Below, piece after piece: positions 6,930 through 17,140 of a stretch of DNA of 36,609 nucleotides; the stretch's first letter is position 1, and the number at the start of each line of letters is the position of its first letter. Under the pieces are notes generated by a model that was not told where the DNA came from, did no database searches, and was given only the letters and a program-made list of their open reading frames with translations. The DNA is from an uncultured Alistipes sp. (GTDB lineage: Bacteria > Bacteroidota > Bacteroidia > Bacteroidales > Rikenellaceae), in NCBI GenBank assembly GCA_949296295.1, contig CASFOM010000061.1, positions 1 to 36,609 on the forward strand, in the 5' to 3' direction. The translations under genes were made by a program, and so were the position numbers.

Positions 6930-9431
6930 TTACCATGAGCTACCCCACTCCTCAGAGAAACCAGATTTTGAAATTGTCTCATAAATATCCTCTTGCAACA
7001 AGGCGTTCTCATAAAGCAATGGTTCCTGATTAGAAACCTTTACAGAAATAATCTCTCTTTCATTTCTATCTCTGTTTTCCAATACCAATACATACAGATT
7101 TTCACTTTTTTTGAACAACTGTACTTTGGAATTTGTAGAATGAACTTCATTTAAAGGCTTTTTGGAATACAGATAAATCCGTCCACTACGAGCTCCTGCT
7201 TCAGGGAACAATTCTATGGTTATTCCCATCTTGTCGGATACTATATTTTTTATTTCAGCAGTTCCCATACTGATATGGAGATTAGACCCAATAACTGTCG
7301 GGACATCCGTTACCGGAGTCAATCGCAACAATTCATGTTCATACGGCAAGACTTGTGATGCTGTATAATTGATATCGGAGATTCCTTTATAACTTTCATC
7401 CCAAAAAGACCACACATGAAATTTGGTTCCCAACTCTTTAACAGGAATGTGTTTAATCCCCAAATCCTTTTTATGTTTACTGTCCGGATTCCAAACAATA
7501 ACATTTATTGCATTTCCCCAACTCCTTTTAACCGTATAACCGAATTCTTGTCCATAAATATCCCATCCTCCTGTATATGAAACGCCTTTTTCCTTGGTTA
7601 TGGGATAAAGAATCTCCATCATGCGTATATGATCATCACTTCGATATTCATTCTGGTATAATTTATCGGAAGTTAGAGCCAAACCTGCATAAATACCGAC
7701 AAAACTGTGAAAGGTTTGTAACTGTTTGGGACGAGTAGCCCCTGTAAATCCCGTATAGGTAACATCAGGATCTCCATGACATAAAATACCATTTTCATAA
7801 CATTTATTACTCATGGACAATATGGGATACAATAATCCATGAATATCCTTAGGTAAATTATCTGAAGCCATACTTCGAGCAAAACCTTTTCCCGGAGTAC
7901 AATCCGTTCCTATACGATCTGCATCAATATAAGGGAGCATGGAACGTTGATCACTGATACCACAAGCCAACAAATAACTATCTTCCCCTATCCCTTCTCT
8001 ATAAAGACGGAAAAGTTCGCGTTGAGCTTGAAACCGTGTCTTTTTAGAATCATAAAAACGTTTTGCTCCAAAAGGTATTTGAGAAAAATCCAGTTTAAAA
8101 TACCGATACCCATTATCCCTATGCTGTCTAAGAGATTTTAATATGAACTCACTGACTTGAGGATGAATAGGATCTAATCGATCCTCCGACGGATGGTTTA
8201 CTTTATAATTCACGTAACAACTCATAGGAAAAGGTCGTTCTTTTTCACCACAAACTCCTGTAATCATATCACATCTGCCGGGAGAAAGCCAAATACCGGG
8301 CATCATTCCGTATTCTTTAATGGTTTGAGCCAAATGACTTAATTGTCCTGTAAATTTTTTATTTTCATTCCAATTTCCTCGAAAAACCTGCCAACCATCA
8401 TCTATCTGGACAACATCGAAAGGAAGGCGATCTCTTTGTTGATAAACATAATCCGATATATTCCGAATATCATCGGGGGTGACTCGTAATCCTGCCCGAT
8501 ACCAACTACACCAACCATAAACAGGAGTAGTATTTAATGAAACATTACATATCTGAGCAATCCACTTATTTCTGATTTGTTGAGCCTCTCCCCAAGGTTT
8601 CGCTATAAAAAGCACCTCGTCACTTATTCTACTTTCCCCCGGTTCCAATAATACCTCACTCATATCTGATTCCACCTCCATTTGAATCCTGACATCGTCT
8701 ATTTTCATCTCAAAATATACATCAGATATAGTATCTACAGCTGCAAGAGTAATTCCCTGTTGAGAACCTTCCTGATACAAGGAAGCATCATTCAAATAAC
8801 AACGAGAAAAAGGGTCTTCCGCCTGTTTTTGAAGACCTCGTCGAATGAAATAACTTCTGGAATAGGCTTTTTCCGACGCTAATTCCAATTCTGAGGGAAG
8901 CCGTCTATCCAATGTACCCGTCCGCCGAGCTTCAATATCCGTAGTAGAAAGCATCCATTCGTCAGCTTTTCCGGAAACTTCGAATAATCCATCCAACAAA
9001 ACAATTTTCTGTAAATAAATACTATCTGTTGACTGGTTTACCAAACACCCTCTCAAAGAAAAAACCTCATCATTAACTTGAGTAAAGTAACATATCAACT
9101 CATAAGGTCTTCCAATACCCCAATGATACTTTTCTCTTGTCGCTTCCCCTAAAGGAGTTACAACGGATTCCTTCGTAATAACAGGCTTTCCTTCCGGGAC
9201 AATCCGCATACACTCCCCTTTGTGGTCTATAACTGCATAAAATTTCCCTTGAGTAATGGCTATTTTGGGAACGGAGAAAGAACTGTTATTCAATGTCAGT
9301 TCATGGGACCATTTAGCAGCATAAGATGAAAACAAGTAAAAAGATAAAATGATGGTAAGAAATACCCTTTTCTGTTTTTCAAATCGAGTTATACTATACA
9401 TTCCTTTTGTGTTGCTAACGTTATTTTTCAT
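6930..9431 (-). CDS. Exported GH36-like alpha-galactosidase (clan GH-D)
   Basis: This 833-residue protein has an N-terminal hydrophobic stretch (VFLTIILSFYLFSSYAA, about 23-39) that fits a signal peptide. It may really start at the internal Met11. An N-terminal beta domain is followed by a TIM barrel with clan GH-D hallmarks: YGWCSWYR (305-312), VQIDDGWQ (341-348), GIWLSPGR (379-386) and YFKLDFSQ (444-451), in which Asp448 is the expected nucleophile. RIGTDCTPG (506-514) offers Asp510 as the likely acid/base. GH36 members hydrolyse alpha-galactosides or alpha-N-acetylgalactosaminides with retention; which of these applies here is not clear. A C-terminal beta domain completes the protein. The following GH78 gene starts about 32 bases after this stop codon, or overlaps it if the longer start is used. 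It is a distant paralogue of the gene at 14876. Confidence 0.8.
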   Translation of the reverse strand: MKNNVSNTKGMYSITRFEKQKRVFLTIILSFYLFSSYAAKWSHELTLNNSSFSVPKIAITQGKFYAVIDHKGECMRIVPEGKPVITKESVVTPLGEATREKYHWGIGRPYELICYFTQVNDEVFSLRGCLVNQSTDSIYLQKIVLLDGLFEVSGKADEWMLSTTDIEARRTGTLDRRLPSELELASEKAYSRSYFIRRGLQKQAEDPFSRCYLNDASLYQEGSQQGITLAAVDTISDVYFEMKIDDVRIQMEVESDMSEVLLEPGESRISDEVLFIAKPWGEAQQIRNKWIAQICNVSLNTTPVYGWCSWYRAGLRVTPDDIRNISDYVYQQRDRLPFDVVQIDDGWQVFRGNWNENKKFTGQLSHLAQTIKEYGMMPGIWLSPGRCDMITGVCGEKERPFPMSCYVNYKVNHPSEDRLDPIHPQVSEFILKSLRQHRDNGYRYFKLDFSQIPFGAKRFYDSKKTRFQAQRELFRLYREGIGEDSYLLACGISDQRSMLPYIDADRIGTDCTPGKGFARSMASDNLPKDIHGLLYPILSMSNKCYENGILCHGDPDVTYTGFTGATRPKQLQTFHSFVGIYAGLALTSDKLYQNEYRSDDHIRMMEILYPITKEKGVSYTGGWDIYGQEFGYTVKRSWGNAINVIVWNPDSKHKKDLGIKHIPVKELGTKFHVWSFWDESYKGISDINYTASQVLPYEHELLRLTPVTDVPTVIGSNLHISMGTAEIKNIVSDKMGITIELFPEAGARSGRIYLYSKKPLNEVHSTNSKVQLFKKSENLYVLVLENRDRNEREIISVKVSNQEPLLYENALLQEDIYETISKSGFSEEWGSSW

Positions 9432-9503
9432 TATTCACAAAATATATTGATTTCGAAACAGATTTATAGATTCAAACAATCTTTATAAATTTTCTCTGGT
9501 TTC

Positions 9504-12254
9504 TTAATGACCTTTGGAATTAATTTCCACGCCATTAATCTGAAACTCATAGTGTCCTGAGGGTACCAAACATACCGTCTCCTTATCATGATTGTCAATC
9601 ACTACAAAATCCTTTATTGCATCAAGAGGTGTTCCTTTTTCTAAAATCATATTCTTATTCCCTGTCGGAAACCATATTTCAGCACTACTATTAGCAGGAA
9701 TAGTTACATTCAATATTATCCTATCACCATCTTTTTCCCATGAGCTCTGAATTTCTCCATACATATTTCGAATGGAAGCTCGAGCATTTTGAATAGGCAA
9801 AGCATAAGCAGGTTTGATTTTAAATCGCTTCATTCCTCCATATTCAGGAATTACACGAATTCCTGCTATTCCCTGATAAAACCAACTGTCCAAAGAGGTA
9901 AAACAAGAGTGCATGTGAGAAAAAAATCCATTCCATTGTTCCCACCAAACAGTAGCATCCTGCGACAACATATATCCCCAACCCGGATATCGTTCATGAG
10001 CTACTAATCGATACAACAAATCACTTCTTTCTGACTCTTGTAGATATTGTATCAAAAAATAGGTACCAAACATTCCTGTTTCAAGAACTCCTTTCTCTTC
10101 AATGTTCGCTTCCAATTTTTCCCATAATTGATTTTTCAATGAATCCGGAACAACGCCAGTCATTAATGGCATAATTAGATAAGTCTGTTCTTCACTGACA
10201 TAACATCCGGTTTGTTCATTATAAAAGGCGTTATGAATCAATGGTCTTATTTCTCCCAATTTATTAGTACACAAAACGATATCTTCTGTTTTTCCCAAAA
10301 CTTGAGCTGCTTGCCGTTGTATATCCCACAAATAAACCCGATAGCAATTATTAAAAAATTCTGCCATTTCTTTCGACGGCCAATTATTGGTATCCATACC
10401 TCTTCCTGGCGGAACCCAATCACCTATGGATTGCCACGGCTCATTTCCAGACCGGAAAATTCCATCCACACATCTCGATTCAAAATTTTTCAAATAGAGC
10501 ATCATGGAAGGATAAATCTCTTTCAAAAAAGCAGAATCTTCATAATATAAATAATTTCTCCAGGTAATAGCCGCAACAAGCCCTGCCCATCCGGGACCGC
10601 CGCCTCCCTGATAATTCGGAGCAACATTAGGCATTGCACCCGTTGTCTTATCCTGACGCAACACCCAATCCTTCACAAATTTTCGGTAAAACAACGGCAT
10701 ATAATAATTCATAATAGAACTTTCCACCGATACTTGACCATCTCCATAACCTAAACGTTCCCGCGTTGGACAATCCACATATACAGCCCCTTGATTCAAA
10801 CAACGCATTGTCCAATCATTTATCTTATGCATTCTCATTAATAACGTATCGGAACAATCAAAAGAACCTGCCAGTTTCAAATCGGTCTCTACAAGAAATG
10901 CGACTGCATCCAAGGGTTTTTCTTTGAGACCACGCACAATGATATATCTGAATCCCAACGGATTGAATTTCGATTCGAAAACCTCTTCCCCTTCTCCTGC
11001 AGCAATGTACATACTGTGTTGATTATATGTGGTATAACGAACCGTATCTTTCCCAAAACGGAACAGTGATTCTCCTCCACATTCCCGAACGACTCCAGCT
11101 GGTGTATTCACTGCTCGAGGGGAATTCCAACGGACATCAGAGAAATACAACATCACCGTATCACCCCGTTGTAATGAGGGAAAAGTTATTTTATATCGTC
11201 CGGTCAATGCTGTCCCAAAATCAATTTCATAACAATCATCTTCCAATGCTGTTATTGACTTATATCTTATTGAAGAATTCTCCCGATTCAACTCACAAGG
11301 CTGAGCTTCCAATACAGGAGACGGCTGTGGTAACACCTGAGCATTAGACCAAGCAGAATCATCAAATTTCAAAAGATTCCACTCCGAATTAGCATATCGG
11401 GCATCATAACATTCTCCTCCGAATTGAGACCAATCCCAACTTCCTAAAGTCGAATAACAACTGGCTGAAACCTTCCACGAGTTATCTCCGTCTATAATAA
11501 TATTCCCTTCCTTTTGTGGTATTTCACAATGAAAAGCAACCGGGATAGGACCCATACCATACCATCCCTTGCCTAACCAAATGGCAAATATATTCTCTCC
11601 CTTTCGAAGATATTTTTTTATATCATAAGTCACATAAAAAGAACGTTTGTCCTTACCAGCCACCGATGGACTTAATACATCATTCCCTACTTTCTTCCCA
11701 TTAATATACAATTCATAATACCCGGGAGTACTTATATCTGCATAAACATTTTCAGTAGGAATATTCTCCAAAAAACACTTTTTACGAAACCAAATAGACC
11801 CTACACAATCTACCCTATCGTTAGGATTGGTATATCCCATCCATTTCATTTCAGGATTTTTCAACACTTGACGCCATTGCGCCGTTTGACTCCATGCTGT
11901 TTCCCTACCCTGATTATCCCATATTTTTACTTTCCAATAATAAGATTTATACGGTTTTAATGTTTCTCCGGAATAAGCAACTTGTACAGAACGATCCGAC
12001 ATAACTTTTTCCGAATCCCATATGTTCCCTATATTTTTATCCAATAATCGTTCATCATCAGCAACAAGGATACGGTATGCCTGTTGCGATACATTTCTTT
12101 CACCACTCACGATTTGCCATCCCAAGAAAGGAGTTTCATTTTCAATAGCAATGGGATTTGTACGATAATCACATGTAAGATTATTCACTTCTATATTCTG
12201 TCTGCATCCTACAAACAGCAAAACTCCGAGAAAATTCCACCATAAACATTTCAT
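9504..12254 (-). CDS. GH78 alpha-L-rhamnosidase, probable lipoprotein
   Basis: This 916-residue protein has the full classical Bac_rhamnosid layout. The start MKCLWWNFLGVLLFVGC ends in a lipobox-like LFVGC, so Cys17 is the probable lipid-anchored residue. An N-terminal fibronectin-like domain (DYRTNPIAIENETPFLGW, 29-46; YYWKVKIWD, 105-113) is followed by beta-sandwich domains (YELYINGKKVGNDVLSP, 180-196). The catalytic barrel shows DCPTRERLGYGD (494-505), with Glu499 the expected general acid, and TVWWEQW (768-774), with Glu772 the expected base. A C-terminal beta domain (GIRVIPEYGGMKRFKIKP) follows. The enzyme should release alpha-L-rhamnose at the cell surface or in the periplasm. It lies third in the operon, 68 bases after the unrecognised gene and 72 before the GH36-like gene. 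It is only distantly similar to the other GH78 protein of the cluster, so the two may act on different linkages. Confidence 0.9.
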   Translation of the reverse strand: MKCLWWNFLGVLLFVGCRQNIEVNNLTCDYRTNPIAIENETPFLGWQIVSGERNVSQQAYRILVADDERLLDKNIGNIWDSEKVMSDRSVQVAYSGETLKPYKSYYWKVKIWDNQGRETAWSQTAQWRQVLKNPEMKWMGYTNPNDRVDCVGSIWFRKKCFLENIPTENVYADISTPGYYELYINGKKVGNDVLSPSVAGKDKRSFYVTYDIKKYLRKGENIFAIWLGKGWYGMGPIPVAFHCEIPQKEGNIIIDGDNSWKVSASCYSTLGSWDWSQFGGECYDARYANSEWNLLKFDDSAWSNAQVLPQPSPVLEAQPCELNRENSSIRYKSITALEDDCYEIDFGTALTGRYKITFPSLQRGDTVMLYFSDVRWNSPRAVNTPAGVVRECGGESLFRFGKDTVRYTTYNQHSMYIAAGEGEEVFESKFNPLGFRYIIVRGLKEKPLDAVAFLVETDLKLAGSFDCSDTLLMRMHKINDWTMRCLNQGAVYVDCPTRERLGYGDGQVSVESSIMNYYMPLFYRKFVKDWVLRQDKTTGAMPNVAPNYQGGGGPGWAGLVAAITWRNYLYYEDSAFLKEIYPSMMLYLKNFESRCVDGIFRSGNEPWQSIGDWVPPGRGMDTNNWPSKEMAEFFNNCYRVYLWDIQRQAAQVLGKTEDIVLCTNKLGEIRPLIHNAFYNEQTGCYVSEEQTYLIMPLMTGVVPDSLKNQLWEKLEANIEEKGVLETGMFGTYFLIQYLQESERSDLLYRLVAHERYPGWGYMLSQDATVWWEQWNGFFSHMHSCFTSLDSWFYQGIAGIRVIPEYGGMKRFKIKPAYALPIQNARASIRNMYGEIQSSWEKDGDRIILNVTIPANSSAEIWFPTGNKNMILEKGTPLDAIKDFVVIDNHDKETVCLVPSGHYEFQINGVEINSKGH

Positions 12255-12322
12255 AATCTTCTTCTTTTATTCAAGTATGTTTATCTTATTCCTTATTTTT
12301 CAACAGACCTTTTTTATACAAC

Positions 12323-14824
12323 TTATTCTGTCAAGATAAATTTAAAATACCGACGTTTCATCGATTTATCTCCTGACTTTATATTATATGTAATCTGATA
12401 AGTTGAATCTATATTTGTATCAACTTGCCAATAATCATTTCCATAACTTTCTTGAACAATCGGTTTCCAATCTCCTCCTGTCTTCTCTAATAAGACCGGT
12501 CGTTTATAATGTGATAATCCGGTAATAGTCAGCGGAAGATAACCTATTCCTCCCTTCACCGAAAAAACGGCTGTATCACATTCTGATTTTATAACTATTG
12601 GATACGAATGCAAAACATCTCCCTTAATTCCATTTATTTCAAGATCGTTATTAACTGATTCCCGCCATACTAACTCCCACGGTTCCCTATTTTCTAAATA
12701 TTGAGCAAATTGAAAATCCGTACCATAATAATCTTTTCTTTCTACAGGAAAGACTAATAACTCTATTTCTGCTTCTATAAAATCCCCTTGTTGTAAGGAA
12801 TGACAGTCTTCTGAAAGGGTAATTGAAATAATAGAACTTTTAGGGCCATGTGTTCCGGTTACTGAAGGTAATTCCTGCCAATAAGGGGGCATATTTTCTT
12901 GTCCATTAATTTTAGCATTCCATTTTCGGAGAATCATCCCTCTGTTTCCTCCTTTAAAATGACCTTGTTGCTCGGGAGACAGTTGAGAGTCACTAAAAGA
13001 AAACCACGGCATTTGACCTGAACAAGCAGTTAATTTTCCAAAATAATCCATTTCCTTATCCGGAGCGTTCAATGCTTCCCATTCTTGAAGCAATCCTTTT
13101 TTATTTCCAGTAGCCAAATGTCTCGAAAAAGAATAGTGATAAGTAGCCGCAGCCATTTGTATTAAATCCAATCGATTAAATACCACCTTCTCATTTACAT
13201 CCATACGAAGTTTGTAAATACCCCGAAGATAATCGTCAGACCTGAAAATCGTCGTTACATACGAAAAATCTATTTTATGATTAAGCATATGACCGGAATA
13301 AACCACCTCTGTCAAATTTGGACAATTACGTTTATATTCCGTCTTTACCGAAGTATGCCAAGCTCTTCGACCATCTTCTTTTGTCAAATTAAAGAAATCA
13401 GCACCTCCGACATTGCCTGTCCATTTCCCCTTATCTCCTTGAGGAGAAACGACATAAAGAGGTCTAATATCCAAAACAGGAGCCCCGGATTGATCCAAAT
13501 CCGGCTCATAACAAACACTTTCCCCCCAGGCACCCATTGCTGATTGATCCCATTGTTGGTTTTGGCCCCAACCAACCAAACACAACTGAGCATGGGAAAC
13601 AGCAGGAATATTTCCCCAAAAGGCATTCACAGAGACATACTCATACTTAACTGTACTTTTAGGAGGAATTACCAATTCGGTTATACCATGATACCAAGGT
13701 CCCCGATAACGGTGAGCATCATATTGATTAAAATCGACGGTATGCCAATTTTTTGACAATTGGACGGGAATACCTGTCGGGAATCCTTCCATATCTCTTA
13801 TGATTGCAGAAATCCCGGTAATCCCAAACACCTCCTTTTCTTTGGAAAAATTCAATCGAACACGTTTTTCAATATCATCTGTATTTTCAACAGAAAAAAC
13901 TACTTGCTCCATCCGTTGGTTATCTTTCTGGAAATTCTCTCCCACGGCATCATTACGTAATTCGATTCGATACCACCCCATGTCCGGTTCGTATTGTACT
14001 TTAAGGGTTGTATCCAACGGCAGCAATTGGTGTGCCTTAACAACGACAGGACTACTTTCCTGCACAACAACTTCATCTTGCTTCCTATCAATCTGCTGAA
14101 TTGGATATATAATCAAACCCAATTTTACTTTTTCTCCTGCTTTTAATTTTTCAGAAGAAACATATTTGGCGGTAACTTGTTGACCATTTATATCCAACAT
14201 CGTCGATTCCGGAGTTTTCATAATAACAAAACCATTCCCGGTTCGGGAATTTTTATAGAGAGCAGAGGTTGTACTTTTTTTACTTAACTTATATTCTGAA
14301 GGGACAATAAAATTTACCACTGCAGTATTAGCTCGTAAATTTACTGAAGGTAATAATTGAAGCATTAATAATAATCGGTCTCCATAAACGGCAATATCTA
14401 ATCCACTGTGATGAGGGTCACAACCTGTTAATCCAGGAATCCAATTGATATAACGATGTTGCAAGAATCTCCCGCTATGGATTAACTGACAATCTTCTGT
14501 CCTTCCTGACGATTGGGTACAAGGGAAAAGAACGCCAGCTGTCTCTATTCCAAATGACAACTGAGGGACGAGTTCATCTTCCAATTTTTCATTTGTAAAA
14601 GAAAATGAAGTAAAATTCAATCGATCATAATCAAACACAAACTTGAACTGTGAGGTTTCTACGGCAAACAAATGGGGTTCAGACTCCTTTACCGAATTTA
14701 CCCACCACATATAAGTATGATTATAGGACTGCCCATTAGTAATATGACATGAAAATACAGCTGAAAAAAGGAAGAACAAACCTCTTTTTAGCAATCTCAA
14801 AATATTTTGTCCCATTGAAAACAT
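12323..14824 (-). CDS. Large exported protein of unknown family in the glycosidase operon
   Basis: I do not recognise the family of this 833-residue protein. The first 30 or so residues (LLKRGLFFLFSAVFSCHITNGQ) look like a signal peptide; Met4 is an alternative start. The rest has no membrane segment, is rich in aromatic residues and short hydrophobic strands, and reads like a multi-domain beta protein. Notable stretches are a central GWGQNQQWDQSAMGAWGE followed by CYEPDLDQSG (roughly 420-450), with several acidic and Trp residues close together, and CSGQMPWFSFSD further on. This density of Trp, Asp and Glu would suit carbohydrate binding or catalysis. It sits between a GH36-like and a GH78 gene with 51- and 68-base gaps, so it is very likely co-transcribed and acts on the same glycan. 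It could be an uncharacterised glycoside hydrolase, a polysaccharide lyase or a binding protein. Confidence 0.6.
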   Translation of the reverse strand: MFSMGQNILRLLKRGLFFLFSAVFSCHITNGQSYNHTYMWWVNSVKESEPHLFAVETSQFKFVFDYDRLNFTSFSFTNEKLEDELVPQLSFGIETAGVLFPCTQSSGRTEDCQLIHSGRFLQHRYINWIPGLTGCDPHHSGLDIAVYGDRLLLMLQLLPSVNLRANTAVVNFIVPSEYKLSKKSTTSALYKNSRTGNGFVIMKTPESTMLDINGQQVTAKYVSSEKLKAGEKVKLGLIIYPIQQIDRKQDEVVVQESSPVVVKAHQLLPLDTTLKVQYEPDMGWYRIELRNDAVGENFQKDNQRMEQVVFSVENTDDIEKRVRLNFSKEKEVFGITGISAIIRDMEGFPTGIPVQLSKNWHTVDFNQYDAHRYRGPWYHGITELVIPPKSTVKYEYVSVNAFWGNIPAVSHAQLCLVGWGQNQQWDQSAMGAWGESVCYEPDLDQSGAPVLDIRPLYVVSPQGDKGKWTGNVGGADFFNLTKEDGRRAWHTSVKTEYKRNCPNLTEVVYSGHMLNHKIDFSYVTTIFRSDDYLRGIYKLRMDVNEKVVFNRLDLIQMAAATYHYSFSRHLATGNKKGLLQEWEALNAPDKEMDYFGKLTACSGQMPWFSFSDSQLSPEQQGHFKGGNRGMILRKWNAKINGQENMPPYWQELPSVTGTHGPKSSIISITLSEDCHSLQQGDFIEAEIELLVFPVERKDYYGTDFQFAQYLENREPWELVWRESVNNDLEINGIKGDVLHSYPIVIKSECDTAVFSVKGGIGYLPLTITGLSHYKRPVLLEKTGGDWKPIVQESYGNDYWQVDTNIDSTYQITYNIKSGDKSMKRRYFKFILTE

Positions 14825-14875
14825 AATTTTACTACTTTCAACCCCGAAATTAGAATATACTTTTAACCGATAGAA

Positions 14876-17140
14876 CTATCTTATTCGTAACAATACGGCC
14901 ACTTTATCCTGCATATTTGACAAATTAAGATCCCATAAACCATCCGTTCTTTTTGTTAAATTGGCAGAAGCTCCCTGTACTGCTGCTATACGGATACCAT
15001 CTTCTGCATAAAGAATAATCTTCCCATTGCGTAATGATACAGGAGTAAGTTCAATCCACATTTCTTCTTTTGCCATATTGAAAGGAGACGTATTCATTCT
15101 CCATACGTTACCAATCTCCTTCTCTCCCTGTAATAAATGTAAGTTCGTAGAAATAATCTGTATTTTTTCATTTGTTACAGGTCTTACTGCCATATGTAAG
15201 CAAGTGTGAGGTTTCTGATTCAAAACAGATATATTTCCTTCCATGATTCCCATATAACTATCTGTCCAAAAATTATAAACATGACACCTATTTTCTGTTC
15301 TTAAACCAACCTCTTCAAATTCAATGGTTCGTGTTTGAAGTGAATCAGACCAATTAAATAAGGTAACCAAAGAAGAACGACGGTCAAACCTATCTATTGG
15401 ATAATAAAACAATGAAGGAATACCTATTTCAGGAGCTGTCATATAATCAGCTATTTCTGCCGCCTTACCCGCAGTAGGAAGGGCTTTTGCCAACATATTG
15501 TAACGACTCGGAGTAAGAGATTGTAAAGAATCGGAAAACATAACATAACCTCCTCCCAAGAAATTGGCTGTCACATGCATCTGCAACTCCTCTTCCGACA
15601 AACTACTTTGTTTTTCCCGTAAATTAAGACAATCCGGATCATTTACCCACCAACGACGATGAAATGGCAAATGCAAAATACTCGACCTACAACCATTTAA
15701 AACAGACTCCCAGTTAGGATTGACATCTGGGCCTGTTCTCCCCGCCCTGACACAACCTATAACAAGAGGAAAAACGCCTTTATCTCCCTGACAATTAGCT
15801 ATAAACACACTATCTCCAACAGCATTAGCAATAACTTTATAAAAATTTCTCATTGCCTGAAAAGAAGTAATACTACGGTCCGAACGGTTACTTCCCGGTT
15901 CTGTATTAAAATCCAATTTAAAATATTTAAAGCCCCAATCCTTTACAATATAACGAAACAAAGTATCGATATGGGCAAGAAAATCTTTATTCGTCAAGTC
16001 AAATGTATGTGTTTTCTCTCCCCAATTATACATGGTTTTATAGTAAGAGCCGTCCTCATTCTTATCTACCCATTCCGGGACTTTTTTCATAATATCAGAA
16101 TTTTCATGAACCAGTGCAGCTGCAATCCACAATCCCGGTATCAATCCATTATTTTTGCATACATCGGTTATATATCTCATACCATGAGGAAAAAACGGAC
16201 GCAATGTTGTCCAATCTCCCGGTAAAGTAAAATATCCGTCATCCAACAACATCAACTGAAAAGGTAAATCTTTAATCTCTCCTGCCTGACGAGCAAAGTC
16301 CACAACAACATCTTCCGTAATGTCATTATCTATAAACGGATTAAAACCATACCAACTACACCAACCGGCAAAAGATTCTCCATCCACCACAGCTCCAACT
16401 TCTTTCCCCGTAGCTGAAATCAATTCTTGTAAATCCCCCCATACTTTCCCCTTCTTTATATGTAACGCTTCTGCATAACGAGTTTCACCAGGTTTCAAAT
16501 CTACATCCATATATACAGAAGCCGTAAAATGAGGTTTATCCTGCGAAAAATCATAAACATAAGTTCCCCAAGCCTGTTTTATTGAATATCCTAACGTATA
16601 TTCTTCCCGAGAATCTTTATTATGCAAACACAGAAAAGATTGTGCCGACAATTGTTTATTTTCTTTTTTTGCCGCTATTCCCAACCACTCCAACTTATCT
16701 ATATTTCCACACAAAGCTCTTGTATTCTCCCATTCACCTTTAAATTGAGGGCCTAAAGGGAGACTCAATAAAGCTACATTATTAAATGTAATTATTTTAG
16801 GAGATTTATTTTTTACCCATCCATTTACTGTTGTCCAATTACAAGAATCATAAGTAATCACCTCAACACCAAACTCCAATTTATCTTCTGACTGAAATTG
16901 ATAACTTCGGCACTGACCACTTCCAAATGTAGAAGTAATGGGTTTTACCGACTCCCGGAAACAAGACATATTTATCGTCGAATACTCTTTTCCATTACAT
17001 ACGAATATGGTTTCCGCATCCTTGATTATTTCTTCTCCAGACACAGGGTCCTCAATTGAAATAGTCGATCTCTCCTGAGCCAATCCCAATAGAGTTAATA
17101 ATACAAAAGAACAAACGCAAACAGATACTTTTTTCAGCAT
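14876..17140 (-). CDS. Secreted GH36-like alpha-galactosidase (clan GH-D), first gene of the operon
   Basis: This 754-residue protein starts with a clear signal peptide (VCVCSFVLLTLLGLAQ). The TIM barrel shows clan GH-D features: AGWCSWYGFNPF (258-269), LMLLDDGYF (296-304), LIPGLWIAA (333-341) and KYFKLDFNTEPG (405-416), with Asp410 the expected nucleophile. AGRTGPDVNPNW (466-477) contributes Asp472 as the probable acid/base, and WWVNDPDCL is another conserved-looking site. These match GH36/melibiase-like proteins, so alpha-galactosidase or a related alpha-glycosidase is the best call; the exact sugar is uncertain. A C-terminal beta domain completes it. It is the promoter-proximal gene of the five-gene cluster: a 411-base intergenic region with direct repeats lies upstream, and the unrecognised gene follows after 51 bases. 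Confidence 0.8.
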   Translation of the reverse strand: MLKKVSVCVCSFVLLTLLGLAQERSTISIEDPVSGEEIIKDAETIFVCNGKEYSTINMSCFRESVKPITSTFGSGQCRSYQFQSEDKLEFGVEVITYDSCNWTTVNGWVKNKSPKIITFNNVALLSLPLGPQFKGEWENTRALCGNIDKLEWLGIAAKKENKQLSAQSFLCLHNKDSREEYTLGYSIKQAWGTYVYDFSQDKPHFTASVYMDVDLKPGETRYAEALHIKKGKVWGDLQELISATGKEVGAVVDGESFAGWCSWYGFNPFIDNDITEDVVVDFARQAGEIKDLPFQLMLLDDGYFTLPGDWTTLRPFFPHGMRYITDVCKNNGLIPGLWIAAALVHENSDIMKKVPEWVDKNEDGSYYKTMYNWGEKTHTFDLTNKDFLAHIDTLFRYIVKDWGFKYFKLDFNTEPGSNRSDRSITSFQAMRNFYKVIANAVGDSVFIANCQGDKGVFPLVIGCVRAGRTGPDVNPNWESVLNGCRSSILHLPFHRRWWVNDPDCLNLREKQSSLSEEELQMHVTANFLGGGYVMFSDSLQSLTPSRYNMLAKALPTAGKAAEIADYMTAPEIGIPSLFYYPIDRFDRRSSLVTLFNWSDSLQTRTIEFEEVGLRTENRCHVYNFWTDSYMGIMEGNISVLNQKPHTCLHMAVRPVTNEKIQIISTNLHLLQGEKEIGNVWRMNTSPFNMAKEEMWIELTPVSLRNGKIILYAEDGIRIAAVQGASANLTKRTDGLWDLNLSNMQDKVAVLLRIR

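Noticed and set aside
6898-6936. N-terminal extension of the last GH78 gene, overlapping the preceding gene
   Set aside because: The residues precede a complete signal peptide that begins at ATG 6897; an extension would spoil it.
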